Positions 9,023 to 17,831 are shown, numbered from the stretch's first letter. The stretch: DNA of 64,000 nt from an uncultured Flavobacteriaceae bacterium (GCA_913045325.1 CAJWPZ010000002.1:109108-173107), one strand, 5' to 3'. The notes: generated by a model from the letters alone, not told the origin. Numbers and translations: made by a program.

Positions 9023-9137
9023 ATAATAGGTGTCCCTCACATCATTAATCTCATATAACACATTGAAAATAAAGCTACTAATAACTTATATTGTTAATTA
9101 TTAAAGTATATTTATGGCTAAACTAAAAAAAAACATC

Positions 9138-9374
9138 ATGAAAAAAGTAATCACAACATTTGCTGCACTAGCGTTAATAGTTTCTGTAACATCTTGTAGA
9201 GAAACCACAGACAAAACTAAAGAAGCAGTTGAAGTAGTAGAAGAAAAAGCAGTTGAAGCTACAGAGGCAGTTGAAGTCGTTACAGACTCAGTTGTAGAAG
9301 CAGTAGAAACAACTGGTGAAGCAGCTGTAGAGGCTGTAGAAAGTATTAAAGAAGAAGTGCTAGAAGAAAATTAA
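9138..9374 (+). CDS. Small acidic V/E-rich lipoprotein
   Basis: No known family is recognised. From ATG 9138 the 78 aa product starts MKKVITTFAALALIVSVTSC, a lipoprotein signal peptide with a VTSC lipobox (lipid-attached Cys20). The rest is a highly acidic, low-complexity run of EAVE/VEAVE-type repeats, probably a long helix or coiled coil in the periplasm. An in-frame ATG at 9114 would add a charged stretch in front of the signal and is less likely. A TATATTTA -7-like box at 9107-9114 precedes it. It is divergent from the LexA-like repressor, 187 nt away, and is ended by a strong hairpin at 9395-9430. Confidence 0.75.
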   Translation: MKKVITTFAALALIVSVTSCRETTDKTKEAVEVVEEKAVEATEAVEVVTDSVVEAVETTGEAAVEAVESIKEEVLEEN

Positions 9375-9394
9375 TTTTTTAGTTTTTTTGCATT

Positions 9395-9430
9395 AAAAAA
9401 CAGGCTACACTGAAGTGTAGCCTGTTTTTT
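9395..9430. terminator. Bidirectional intrinsic terminator
   Basis: A 17-bp perfect stem (AAAAAACAGGCTACACT and its complement) has only a 2-nt centre, with runs of T on both strands. It sits between the small lipoprotein gene and the convergent 69-aa membrane protein gene and can serve both. Confidence 0.9.
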
Positions 9431-9639
9431 TATTTTCTATTTTCAAGTATCCTAAATAAAGATACGCCAACCAAAGTAAGTACTAGTGGCCAAATCACAA
9501 AAAGATCAACCCTTAAAACATTGGCTCCGTCATCGGGCTGGTATGACAGCCACTGCTGCATGTAATACTCCCAAACAATGGCCGCGACAACAACAACCAC
9601 CGTTATAATGTACAATAAGATTTTTGGTGTTAATTTCAT
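9430..9639 (-). CDS. Small two-TM membrane protein, unknown
   Basis: No family recognised. From ATG 9639 the product is 69 aa with two likely membrane helices (KILLYIITVVVVVAAIVWEYY near residues 6-26, split here only for description, and VIWPLVLTLVGVSLF near residues 48-62) joined by a polar loop with QPDDG. A TTG codon 15 nt upstream is an alternative start but is poorer. It follows the metal-handling cluster on the same strand, but a hairpin at 9654-9680 separates it from that cluster, so it is probably transcribed alone from a TATTTTTA box just upstream. Confidence 0.6.
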   Translation of the reverse strand: MKLTPKILLYIITVVVVVAAIVWEYYMQQWLSYQPDDGANVLRVDLFVIWPLVLTLVGVSLFRILENRK

Positions 9640-9653
9640 GGTATAAAAATACA

Positions 9654-9680
9654 AAAACCACTCTCAAGGAAAGTGGTTTT
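9654..9680 (-). terminator. Intrinsic terminator after the HMA protein gene
   Basis: On the minus strand AAAACCACT pairs with AGTGGTTTT across a 9-nt loop and is followed by T-rich sequence. It lies 24 nt downstream of the 119-aa HMA protein gene. Confidence 0.7.
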
Positions 9681-9703
9681 AAGGTATTTTATCAACAGGC
9701 TCC

Positions 9704-10063
9704 TTAATTGTCTTTATTATGATCTTTTTGTACGCTATCATCTCTGTATTTACAACAAGGGTGCACACTTGCATAGGCCTTCTGTGTAGCTTTTATTTGC
9801 TCTGTGTCATGACCAACGGCGGCAACTGAGGTATTTATAGAAGCCAAAGTGGCCTTCTGATCATTATAAATTACACGCAATTCTTTTGTGTCTAAATTCC
9901 AAACTGCAGACTTTACGCCCTTGGTCTTGATAGCGGCTTTCTCTATACGCACTTTACACATCATACACACTCCGTCTACAGCAATAACTGCTTTTGCATT
10001 TTTATTTTGCCCAAATGAAGTGGCTCCCATAAGAAGCACTAATACTACTACTACTTTTTTCAT
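9704..10063 (-). CDS. Secreted heavy-metal-associated (HMA) domain protein
   Basis: 119 aa, beginning with a signal peptide (MKKVVVVLVLLMGATSFGQ). A ferredoxin-like HMA fold follows, with VDGVCMMCKVRIEKA near residue 30 holding the CxxC metal site (CMMC instead of the common MxCxxC). A C-terminal tail contains PCC and a His/Asp-rich end (KDHNKDN). The likely role is to bind copper or a similar soft metal in the periplasm. It starts 12 nt after the TonB receptor gene and is the last gene of the metal cluster. Metal specificity is inferred from the domain and context. Confidence 0.85.
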   Translation of the reverse strand: MKKVVVVLVLLMGATSFGQNKNAKAVIAVDGVCMMCKVRIEKAAIKTKGVKSAVWNLDTKELRVIYNDQKATLASINTSVAAVGHDTEQIKATQKAYASVHPCCKYRDDSVQKDHNKDN

Positions 10064-10075
10064 ACTGTTTGAATT

Positions 10076-12310
10076 TTAGTTAATGTTATATCTTAATCCT
10101 GCGTAATAATTACTCCCAAAAATTGGACCATATACAAATGTAGTGTCAAAATTTGAACCAAAAGGGTTTTGTGCGTCCAAAATTGGGTTGTCTTGTCTTT
10201 GGTCTGTAATATTTTCTGCTCCTAGGTATATTTCAAACTTGGAGCTAAACACTTTAGTAATTTGCGCATTTAAAGTACCTAAAGAAGGACTATTTTCTGG
10301 AAGTCTAAAAGAAGCATCATTGTTTTGAGTGCTAGGAAAGCGTTGAGAACTCAACCAATTATACGTTGCGTCAAATTTCCATTGCGCCTCTTTATGCCGG
10401 TGTGTTTCATAAGACAGGTTTGCAAAAAAACGATGCTCTGGAGTAAGAGGCCTTGTTAATCTTCCAGAGGCATAGTCTGTTTTTACATCATAGTACTTGT
10501 AGGTTGTTCTGAAATCTAAACGCTCTAAAATAGCATAGCTCAAGTCTATTTGAAGACTATTGGCAGTAGTGGCATTTTGTGCATTGTAAAAACGAATCTG
10601 GTTAGGATCTTCCCAGTCTACAACCACTTGGTTTTGAAAATCTGTTCTGAAAAAATCTATACTCACCTCAGCCTTGCGATCAAACACAGTAAATCCTTGT
10701 AAAAAAGACACACCGTAATTCCAAGCAATTTCTGGATCCAGTCCATAAATTGGGCCCCCGTTATCTGTAATAGAAATAGCTCTAGAGGTGGCAAAAAGTG
10801 ATTGATTTTCTGTAAAAATAGTAGCACTTCTTTTTCCTCTACCAAAAGAAGCTCTTAACGCTGCTTTATCCCAGGGGGTATACCGCGCGTGAAATCTTGG
10901 GGTAACAAAGGTGCCTAATAAATTATGGGTATCTACCCGCAGGCCAGCTGTTGTGGTAAAATTCTCTAAATCATCAAATGAGTATTCAAAAAAAGCTCCT
11001 ATGCTCTGCTCTGTCCTGTTATAGGTTGTGGTCTCTACCAGTTCCTTATAATCATCATAGGTTGCCGTAATACCTGTTTTAAAAGTATGTCTAGAATCAC
11101 CAATGATGGAATTAAAAATACCACTTACATACCCACTATCATGCTGTATGTTGTACTCACGTAATCCAAAATAAGAATTTTGCTCATGCCTATTTCCAGC
11201 TACTTGTAAACCAATAGATTGATAAGGCGCACTTGGAGTTACATAACCAACCTTGGCAGTAAAACCTGCACGCTGGGTTTCTATCTCACCTCCCCAAAAA
11301 TTGGTAGTACCACGATCTAGATTTGGCACAAAACCTGTTTGCCCAACTTGCTTATCGTCTTTTAAATAATTAAGAGAGATAAAACTTACAACACCTGTTT
11401 TAGGATTTGCATATTGCCACCGGTTCATGAAATTCATTTGTTTGGCCAGCGGGTTGTCAAGAAATCCATCTTTATTTCGGTCATTTTTTTTATCTCTGGC
11501 ATTTCCGTGAAGGTACACCCCAGTGCTCCAAGTATCTGTTAGTTTTGTGTTTAGATGCAGATTTAATTCTTGCCTACCTCCCAATGCACCAAAGGCATTT
11601 ACAAATAATTTATCATCTGTACTTGGCTTTACAAGCTCTGCATTAATCTGTCCTGCAATACTTTCAAAACTGTTTACCACACTCCCTGCCCCTTTGGTGA
11701 TTTGTATACTCTCTACCCAGGTTCCGGGTATAAAACTAAGCCCATAGGCTTGGGAGGCGCCCCTTACAGATGGTATGTTCTCAGTGGTAATTACAGTATA
11801 GGGTGTGGTTAATCCTAACATCCGTATTTGGCGAACACCAGTTATAGCGTCTGCAAAGTTTACATCTATAGATGGATTGGTTTCAAAACTTTCTGAAAGA
11901 TTACAACATGCCGCTTTTAAAAGCTCTGCACTAGAAATGTTAATCACGTTTTCAGCCCCAAGATAAGACCTAGAGGTTGCTTTAATTCTTGAAGTTATAA
12001 TCACTTCATCTAAAGTTCCTTTAGACCTTAATACGTGTTTTACAAACGTATTGGGGTTGGTAATAGAAATAGTATCTGTGGTATAGCCCACGTAGCTTAT
12101 CACTAATTTTGAGTACTCAGACGAAAACTCAATATTAAAATTTCCGTCGATATCAGTGACAGATCCAACTTGAGAGTTAAGCCAAAAAACATTGGCAAAA
12201 GGCAAGGGTACTTCTTTATTGTTTTGTAGTTCTAAAATGCTACCAGATACTTTTTGTTGTGAAAAAAGTAGTGCCGGAGCAACCAGTAACAGGAATAAAA
12301 TATGTTTCAT
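10076..12310 (-). CDS. TonB-dependent outer-membrane receptor of the metal cluster
   Basis: 744 aa beta-barrel receptor. After a signal peptide (about 17 residues) comes a carboxypeptidase-regulatory-like domain (about residues 19-95, FANVFW...GSVTDIDGNF...SYVGY). Next is a plug domain (about 105-235, VRQIRMLGL, IPSVRGASQAYG) and a long barrel ending in YYAGLRYNIN with an aromatic near the C-terminus. The plug carries a vicinal Cys pair at 135-136 (KAACCNLSE), an unusual feature that could bind metal. Its ATG overlaps the stop of the HMA-MauE gene in TAATG, and an HMA protein follows 12 nt later, so copper or another soft metal is the likely substrate. It could instead recognise a metal chelate; no binding evidence exists in the sequence. 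Confidence 0.88.
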   Translation of the reverse strand: MKHILFLLLVAPALLFSQQKVSGSILELQNNKEVPLPFANVFWLNSQVGSVTDIDGNFNIEFSSEYSKLVISYVGYTTDTISITNPNTFVKHVLRSKGTLDEVIITSRIKATSRSYLGAENVINISSAELLKAACCNLSESFETNPSIDVNFADAITGVRQIRMLGLTTPYTVITTENIPSVRGASQAYGLSFIPGTWVESIQITKGAGSVVNSFESIAGQINAELVKPSTDDKLFVNAFGALGGRQELNLHLNTKLTDTWSTGVYLHGNARDKKNDRNKDGFLDNPLAKQMNFMNRWQYANPKTGVVSFISLNYLKDDKQVGQTGFVPNLDRGTTNFWGGEIETQRAGFTAKVGYVTPSAPYQSIGLQVAGNRHEQNSYFGLREYNIQHDSGYVSGIFNSIIGDSRHTFKTGITATYDDYKELVETTTYNRTEQSIGAFFEYSFDDLENFTTTAGLRVDTHNLLGTFVTPRFHARYTPWDKAALRASFGRGKRSATIFTENQSLFATSRAISITDNGGPIYGLDPEIAWNYGVSFLQGFTVFDRKAEVSIDFFRTDFQNQVVVDWEDPNQIRFYNAQNATTANSLQIDLSYAILERLDFRTTYKYYDVKTDYASGRLTRPLTPEHRFFANLSYETHRHKEAQWKFDATYNWLSSQRFPSTQNNDASFRLPENSPSLGTLNAQITKVFSSKFEIYLGAENITDQRQDNPILDAQNPFGSNFDTTFVYGPIFGSNYYAGLRYNIN

Positions 12311-13053
12311 TATATATAATGTTTCAATAAGGTGAATGTGGCCATAAAAATCATGACGCTGTTTTCAATAAATGTGGCTTGGGTCATGGGGAGTTTTAAA
12401 ACAGTTCCAAGACAGGCACATGTTATTTGTTTTTTTTGTAGTAAGGCAATAGAAACTCCAATAGTGGTTATACCTAGAACAATAATGGTTACAAGCAAGG
12501 CTATTGGGACTTGAGTTTGAGACAGCAACATAAAACCAAGAATCAATTCTAAAAAAGGGTATACCATCCCGTATACAGGAACCCGTTTTGCTACAGGATC
12601 ATACATAGCAAATGACAAGGCAAATCCAGAAAGATCAAAAAACTTAAAAAGACTAAAGACAAAGAAAAACAAGCCCATAAAATCAAGCATGGCTTCTTTA
12701 AAACTAAAATCATTAAAATTTAAAGCAAGTGAGGCTAAAAAAAGGCTTATAAAAATTAAGAACAACGGTTTTAATTGCTCCAGTTTTGACACCTCGGGCT
12801 CACTCTCTTTGGTATTTAAAGTAGTTTTTTCTTTTATTTCTGGAACAGCAACCCTACCAACTAATTTGAACTTTGATGGAAGTGCTTGTTTAAAAATACT
12901 GGTTTCTATAACAGTATCCATAGTTACTGTGGCTGTTTCTTTTTCAAGAACCACAACAACATCTTGAACGCCTGCTATAGAAAGAAAGGCTCTTGTAACA
13001 GAATCCTTACAACCATTGCAAGTCATTGCTTGAATGTGATATGTTTGTGTCAT
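12310..13053 (-). CDS. HMA domain fused to MauE/DoxX-like membrane protein
   Basis: 247 aa fusion. Residues 1-65 form an HMA domain with the classical metal motif MTCNGC near residue 9. A linker (about 70-95) follows, then four predicted membrane helices of the MauE/DoxX-like redox family (about 95-245), including FSLFKFFDLSGFA, PFLELILGF and a CACLG motif near residue 213, whose Cys pair is typical of the MauE group. The protein probably binds a metal on the cytoplasmic side and shuttles electrons or metal at the inner membrane. It is translationally coupled to the TonB receptor by TAATG. The start is ATG 13053. Confidence 0.85.
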   Translation of the reverse strand: MTQTYHIQAMTCNGCKDSVTRAFLSIAGVQDVVVVLEKETATVTMDTVIETSIFKQALPSKFKLVGRVAVPEIKEKTTLNTKESEPEVSKLEQLKPLFLIFISLFLASLALNFNDFSFKEAMLDFMGLFFFVFSLFKFFDLSGFALSFAMYDPVAKRVPVYGMVYPFLELILGFMLLSQTQVPIALLVTIIVLGITTIGVSIALLQKKQITCACLGTVLKLPMTQATFIENSVMIFMATFTLLKHYI

Positions 13054-13144
13054 TATTTTTAATTTAATAGTAATACATGTGCCAAACTAAAACATAGAGC
13101 CGCACAGAGATAGTGCTATCTACAAAATAGGAGTTTATAGTATC

Positions 13145-13555
13145 TTAAATTAAAAAGGTTTCTAAAAGAACAGGGATGTCTTTTATAAGGGGTGGAGGAT
13201 TGTAGGGGTTATTTACGACCTCTTTTTGAAGTTTTAAAACTCGAGAAACACTAGCACTAATAGCCGTGTTAATGACATCAAAAATAGGTGTTATTTGAAA
13301 CTCAAAGACACTTTGGATAAAGGTGTCATCAAAGTCTACCTGCGTGTATTGGTTATTACAACAAGAGTGAGTATCGCTTTGGTGAGACTCATCACAAAGA
13401 TCTTTTACCGCCGCCATACCACAAGACAATCGCTCTTGACCTATTGTTACTTTTGCCATCATTTCATACTCACCACAAAAATGTTGGGCGTACGATATGC
13501 CGGTGTTACTAACAAGCAACAAAAGTATTAACAGTATAGATGTAAATTGTTTCAC
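13145..13555 (-). CDS. HYC_CC_PP family secreted protein
   Basis: 136 aa exported protein of the Bacteroidota HYC_CC_PP family, named for its motifs. Here the signal peptide (about 23 residues) is followed by QHFCGE, a Cys at SCGMAA, the vicinal pair HSCCNNQ near residue 65 and the proline block NPYNPPPL near residue 118. Members are usually encoded beside TonB receptors and HMA proteins, as here, and a role in soft-metal binding is likely but unproven. The start is GTG at 13555, the only start that gives an intact signal peptide. It lies about 90 nt upstream of the HMA-MauE gene. Confidence 0.85.
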   Translation of the reverse strand: MKQFTSILLILLLLVSNTGISYAQHFCGEYEMMAKVTIGQERLSCGMAAVKDLCDESHQSDTHSCCNNQYTQVDFDDTFIQSVFEFQITPIFDVINTAISASVSRVLKLQKEVVNNPYNPPPLIKDIPVLLETFLI

Positions 13556-13597
13556 GATTACAAAATTACATTAATATTGAAACAGTTGTACTAAAAT

Positions 13598-14140
13598 CTA
13601 GTTAATTTCTTTATCGATTCTACCACACTTGAGCATTTTACTGCCAAAATATGGGTTTCTAATTTCTTTAGAATTACTTAGCCAGTAGCCTCCTGTATTG
13701 TTAAAAGCCATTGGGCAATACTGCTTAAAAAAAGAACCTGTAGCTACATTATCTTCTAAAAGTTTCTCTACACCTGCAGTAACTAAAACAAATTTTTCAC
13801 GCTGAAGCTGTATATCACTTGAAATTGACATCTGCTCTAAAGCAGTAATTGTAGTCTGTAGGCTATCTGCTGAAATAATTACATCTTTCAGCATTGAAGC
13901 GGCTTTTGAGCTAAGAGCAGCATCTGTATTTACTAATGAATTTTTTAATTCTGTATAATAATGAAAAACTTTAGAGGCTTCTTTTGTTTTAAAAGTTACT
14001 TCTTCAATCTCCCCTAAATCTATTTGTTGAGTTACCACTGGAGCAACTTTTATTGTTGGCTGCTCAGTTTTTGTTTCATTTTTACATGAAAAAAGAATAA
14101 TTGACATCCCTAAAAGTAAAGAATATGGTACGTGTTTCAT
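13598..14140 (-). CDS. DUF3347 lipoprotein, probable copper-binding
   Basis: 180 aa from ATG 14140. The N-terminus MKHVPYSLLLGMSIILFSC is a lipoprotein signal with an LFSC lipobox. The DUF3347 domain fills the rest: FHYYTELKNSLVNTD in the first helix, and the diagnostic C-terminal block YCPMAFNNTGGYWL...EIRNPYFGSKMLKCG with two cysteines and a methionine that could coordinate copper. Related domains occur on CusB-like efflux adaptors. It heads the minus-strand metal cluster. A perfect TACCTTTG -7 box at 14159-14166 precedes the start by 18 nt. Confidence 0.87.
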   Translation of the reverse strand: MKHVPYSLLLGMSIILFSCKNETKTEQPTIKVAPVVTQQIDLGEIEEVTFKTKEASKVFHYYTELKNSLVNTDAALSSKAASMLKDVIISADSLQTTITALEQMSISSDIQLQREKFVLVTAGVEKLLEDNVATGSFFKQYCPMAFNNTGGYWLSNSKEIRNPYFGSKMLKCGRIDKEIN

Positions 14141-14158
14141 GTGTGTTAAATTAGAATA

Positions 14159-14166
14159 CAAAGGTA
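14159..14166 (-). promoter_or_regulatory. -7 box upstream of the metal cluster (TACCTTTG)
   Basis: Full match to TAnnTTTG on the minus strand, 18 nt upstream of the DUF3347 ATG, which is the first gene of the metal cluster. No convincing -33 partner is visible. Confidence 0.5.
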
Positions 14167-14259
14167 CATAAAAACAAAAAAACCCACGCTAAGAAAAAAC
14201 AAGAAAAGAAGTTTGAGGGTATACCTACTTTAAAATACTTTTACAAAAAAATTACTGCG

Positions 14260-14715
14260 ATGATTTTTGATGCCTTAAAACCTCAACTTACCACCATTAT
14301 AGAAGATCAAACCGCTAGCCCAAAACAGCGATTACAAAATATTTGTAATTTTCTTAGGCAAAATATTTCTTACTATCATTGGGTGGGGTTTTATTTTGCC
14401 AATCACCAAGAGCAAACATTACATCTACAGGCATACTCTGGTGAAGCCACCCAGCACACGGTTATTCCCTTTGGAAAAGGCATCTGTGGCCAGGTAGCGC
14501 TGAGCAACCAAAACTTTGTGGTTCCAGATGTAAAGGCGCAAGACAATTATATTGCATGTAGCATTTCGGTAAAAGCAGAAATTGTAATACCACTGTTTAA
14601 AAACGGTGTAAATATTGGTCAAATAGATATTGACTCAAATACTCCAGACCCCTTCACAAAGGCAGATGAAGATTTTCTAGGCTGGCTTAATGAAAAGGTA
14701 GCTACGATTTTGTAA
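14260..14715 (+). CDS. msrC: GAF-domain free methionine-(R)-sulfoxide reductase
   Basis: Reduces free methionine-(R)-sulfoxide, protecting against oxidation. The 151 aa protein is a single GAF domain. The features are YYHWVGFYF near residue 38, PFGKGICGQVA with Cys76, VPDVKAQDNYIACSISVKAEIVIPL with Cys100, and IGQIDIDSNTPDPF near residue 122, matching the fRMsr pattern in which cysteines in the ICG and IAC blocks do the chemistry. A third Cys at residue 29 lies outside these blocks. The start is ATG 14260. It converges with the MacB-type permease with 2 nt between the genes and no visible terminator. A plain GAF-domain role is the alternative. Confidence 0.82.
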   Translation: MIFDALKPQLTTIIEDQTASPKQRLQNICNFLRQNISYYHWVGFYFANHQEQTLHLQAYSGEATQHTVIPFGKGICGQVALSNQNFVVPDVKAQDNYIACSISVKAEIVIPLFKNGVNIGQIDIDSNTPDPFTKADEDFLGWLNEKVATIL

Positions 14716-14717
14716 AA

Positions 14718-15974
14718 CTACATGCCGGTTCTTATGGCCTCCACAGGATCTAATCTAGAGGCAGAAACTGCAGGTAGTATTCCAGAAATTAATCCAATAG
14801 CTGCAGAAACACCCGTTCCAATAACCATGTTTTTTACAGAGAGTATAAACTCAAAATCTCCTGCAATTGAAGAAGCTATAAGAGAAACAAAAAACACCAA
14901 AACAAGCCCTATAACTCCACCAATAAGGGCAAGAATTACAGCTTCAAATAAAAATTGAAATAAAATAAATTTATTTTTTGCGCCAAGAGATTTTTGAATT
15001 CCAATCAAATTGGTACGCTCCTTTACACTCACAAACATAATGTTGGCAATCCCGAAGCCCCCAACAAGTAGAGAGAAGAAACTAATAAAAAGTCCAACCA
15101 AGTTTAAAGTACCTATAATATCATCAATGAGATCTGCAAAACCTTGTAATTGATTCACGAAAAAATTGTCTACTTCATCGGCCCTTATACCTCTTTTAAT
15201 TCTTAGACGCTGTTTTAATAAAGCAATAAACTCATCATTATCAATCCCTTTTTCTGGTTTGATTACAATAAAGGGTAATACCCCTCTATTATTGTCTCCA
15301 TAAATTCTTCTTACCACGTTGGAGGGTATAAATATAGAGGTGTCTTTAGAGTTTCCAAAGAGAGGGCTCCCTTGTTTTTCTAGTACACCAATAACGATAA
15401 ATTTCATACCGTATAGGCGTATTTTTTTTCCTAGGGCATAGGAAACGTCATCAAAAAGAGATACGGCAATCTCATCCCCTAGAACAATTACAGGAGTACC
15501 ACTGTTAGACTCTGCCTCATTAAAAAACCTTCCCTGGGCCAATTGCAGAGATTCAATATCATAATAACCCTCTGTAACTGCAGCAACGTCAACGTTGCTA
15601 ACTGTTTTATCTTCATGCTTAATTGTAGCTGGGGCAACATTTAGGGTAAAAGAAGCGGCCTTTAAATTTGGAACGGCATCTTTTAAAAGTTTGTATTCAT
15701 CAAAAGTCACATCTGGAAATTGCTCTCGTTTCCAACGGGGAACATCTGAGGGCGCGAAAGAAAATCTCGCCAAGAAAATAGTAGAGTTATCTAAAGAACT
15801 AATACTACCCTCAATCTCATTTTTTAAAGAATCTACAGCAGCCAGTACGGCTATAATTGAGAAAATCCCAATGGTAACCCCTAGCAAAGATAAAAAGGTT
15901 CTCAATTTATTGTTCACTAGGGCACTTATAGCAAAAAATAAACTTTCTTTAAGGACCCTAAGATAAATTAACAT
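14718..15974 (-). CDS. MacB/FtsX-type ABC transporter permease
   Basis: 418 aa membrane subunit of a MacB-like ABC system that acts by mechanotransmission rather than by direct transport. A first TM helix (LRTFLSLLGVTIGIFSIIAVLA, residues about 24-45) is followed by a MacB periplasmic core domain (about 50-270). Three C-terminal TM helices of the FtsX domain (about 285-410) follow, with GIANIMFVSVKERTNLIGI and the end VSASRLDPVEAIR typical of the family. No ATPase or adaptor gene is adjacent in this window, so it is an orphan permease here. The start is ATG 15974. Confidence 0.88.
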   Translation of the reverse strand: MLIYLRVLKESLFFAISALVNNKLRTFLSLLGVTIGIFSIIAVLAAVDSLKNEIEGSISSLDNSTIFLARFSFAPSDVPRWKREQFPDVTFDEYKLLKDAVPNLKAASFTLNVAPATIKHEDKTVSNVDVAAVTEGYYDIESLQLAQGRFFNEAESNSGTPVIVLGDEIAVSLFDDVSYALGKKIRLYGMKFIVIGVLEKQGSPLFGNSKDTSIFIPSNVVRRIYGDNNRGVLPFIVIKPEKGIDNDEFIALLKQRLRIKRGIRADEVDNFFVNQLQGFADLIDDIIGTLNLVGLFISFFSLLVGGFGIANIMFVSVKERTNLIGIQKSLGAKNKFILFQFLFEAVILALIGGVIGLVLVFFVSLIASSIAGDFEFILSVKNMVIGTGVSAAIGLISGILPAVSASRLDPVEAIRTGM

Positions 15975-16283
15975 AGTAGCTTTTTTAATTTGGTATAAAC
16001 CAGGAAAAGGAGTTGTAAATCTTTGATGTTTTTGTGAAAAAATATCTCGTTAAAACCTATAAATATTTAATTTTATAAAGTTATGAAATGCCTATTAACA
16101 AATCAAAAATACCCCGAACTTACTAAACAAAGGCGTAACAGGTTCTTTTATATCTAAAATAGTTAAACACAAACAAAAAGTAAGTCGCAAAGTGATTAAT
16201 TTTGTTACAAACAATAGGTCTTATTATGTATTTTTACCTCTGTAAAACACGCTTAATTACACTTCAAAAAAACCATCAAAATA
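15975..16283. other. 309-nt divergent intergenic region, permease / purH
   Basis: AT-rich, with no credible gene. The purH side holds TTTG at 16201-16204 and TATTTTTA at 16229-16236, a weak Bacteroidota-type promoter with a 24-nt spacer. I found no purine riboswitch-like fold or strong hairpin by eye. Confidence 0.4.
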
Positions 16284-17816
16284 ATGAGTGATCTCAAAAA
16301 AATATCTTCGGCTTTAATATCTGTATTCCATAAAGACGGATTAGCCCCTATTGTACAAAAACTAAATGATCTTGGGGTTACCATATACTCTACTGGAGGT
16401 ACTCAAAAATTCATAAATGATTTAGGCATTGATGTGGTTGCCGTTGAAAGCGTTACAGACTACCCATCTATTTTGGGCGGTCGTGTTAAAACATTACACC
16501 CCAAAGTATTTGGAGGTATTCTAAACAGGCAAGACAACCCCTCAGATATAGAGCAAATGCAGCAATATAACATCCCGCAGTTAGATGTTGTTATTGTAGA
16601 TTTATATCCTTTTGAAAAAACAGTTTCTAGTGGGGCTTCACAAGAAGATATTATAGAAAAAATTGACATTGGCGGTATCTCACTAATTCGAGCAGCGGCA
16701 AAAAATTTCAAAGACACCATTTGCGTATCTTCCATGGAAGATTACACTGAGTTTTTAGATCTTATTTCTCAAAACGACGGGACTATTGCCTTGGCTGCTA
16801 GAAAACATTTTGCTGCAAAGGCTTTTAATGTTTCTTCTAACTATGACACGGCAATTTTCAATTATTTTAATGAAGATCAAGAAATTTCGGCCCTTAAAAT
16901 TTCACAAACAAATGGCAATGAATTACGGTACGGAGAAAACCCGCATCAAAAAGGATACTTCTTTGGAGATTTTGACCAGATGTTTGATAAACTCCACGGA
17001 AAAGAGCTGAGCTACAACAACCTTTTGGATGTAGATGCCGCTGTAAATCTAATGGATGAGTTTAAGGGAGAGCAGCCTACTTTTGCTATTTTAAAACACA
17101 ACAATGCCTGTGGTTTTGCACAAAGAGACACGCTGCACCAGGCTTATGTTGATGCCTTGGCTGGAGATCCTGTTTCTGCCTTTGGAGGCGTTTTAATTTC
17201 TAACACCCAAATTGATGCAGCTACAGCAAATGAGATCCATACATTATTTTGTGAGGTTGTCATTGCACCTTCTTTTGCTAGTGATGCTATGGAAATTTTA
17301 AAAGGAAAGAAAAACAGAATTCTGTTGACACAAAAACAAGTTACACTTTCAAAAACAACAGTTAGAACTTGCCTTAATGGAACCTTAGTACAACAAAGAA
17401 ATACCATTACAGATACCCCTGAAGGGTTAACACACCCAACAAATAAAAAACCAACCACTCAAGAGCTGAAAGATTTGCTTTTTGCATCCAAAATTTGCAA
17501 GCATACCAAATCAAATACAATTGTACTGGCAAAAAATGGTCAGTTATGTGCCAGCGGAACAGGACAAACCTCTCGTGTAGATGCCCTAAATCAAGCAATA
17601 GAAAAAGCAAAAAACTTTAATTTTGATCTTCAAGGAGCGGTCATGGCAAGTGATGCCTTCTTCCCTTTTCCTGATTGTGTAGAAATTGCAGATACTGCAG
17701 GAATAACTGCTGTAATACAGCCAGGAGGCTCTATAAAAGATCAATTAAGTATTGATTATTGTGACGCAAATAATGTTTCAATGGTATTTACAGCAACACG
17801 TCATTTTAAGCATTAA
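16284..17816 (+). CDS. purH: Bifunctional AICAR transformylase / IMP cyclohydrolase
   Basis: Catalyses the last two steps of IMP synthesis. The 510 aa length is standard. The N-terminal IMP cyclohydrolase (MGS-like, about residues 1-195) shows GVTIYSTGGTQKFI, GGRVKTLHPKVFGGIL and DIGGISLIRAAAKNF. The C-terminal AICAR transformylase (about 200-510) shows LRYGENPHQKGYF, LKHNNACGFA with the catalytic Lys-His pair, DPVSAFGGV, and the terminal VMASDAFFPFPD and IQPGGSIKDQ blocks. The start is ATG 16284. It is followed 64 nt later by mreB, which has its own -7 box. Confidence 0.97.
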   Translation: MSDLKKISSALISVFHKDGLAPIVQKLNDLGVTIYSTGGTQKFINDLGIDVVAVESVTDYPSILGGRVKTLHPKVFGGILNRQDNPSDIEQMQQYNIPQLDVVIVDLYPFEKTVSSGASQEDIIEKIDIGGISLIRAAAKNFKDTICVSSMEDYTEFLDLISQNDGTIALAARKHFAAKAFNVSSNYDTAIFNYFNEDQEISALKISQTNGNELRYGENPHQKGYFFGDFDQMFDKLHGKELSYNNLLDVDAAVNLMDEFKGEQPTFAILKHNNACGFAQRDTLHQAYVDALAGDPVSAFGGVLISNTQIDAATANEIHTLFCEVVIAPSFASDAMEILKGKKNRILLTQKQVTLSKTTVRTCLNGTLVQQRNTITDTPEGLTHPTNKKPTTQELKDLLFASKICKHTKSNTIVLAKNGQLCASGTGQTSRVDALNQAIEKAKNFNFDLQGAVMASDAFFPFPDCVEIADTAGITAVIQPGGSIKDQLSIDYCDANNVSMVFTATRHFKH

Positions 17817-17823
17817 ATTTTAG

Positions 17824-17831
17824 TACATTTG
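17824..17831 (+). promoter_or_regulatory. -7 box upstream of mreB (TACATTTG)
   Basis: Perfect TAnnTTTG match in the purH-mreB gap, 49 nt before the mreB ATG. It would let the shape operon be expressed separately from purH. No clear TTG partner is visible. Confidence 0.5.

Noticed and set aside
8951..9061. N-terminal extension of the LexA-like repressor
   Set aside because: The open frame covers the promoter and operator palindromes; the residues do not resemble the family and the ATG at 8950 fits the HTH start.
15975..16283. Purine riboswitch upstream of purH
   Set aside because: No conserved purine aptamer core or expression-platform hairpin could be found by eye.
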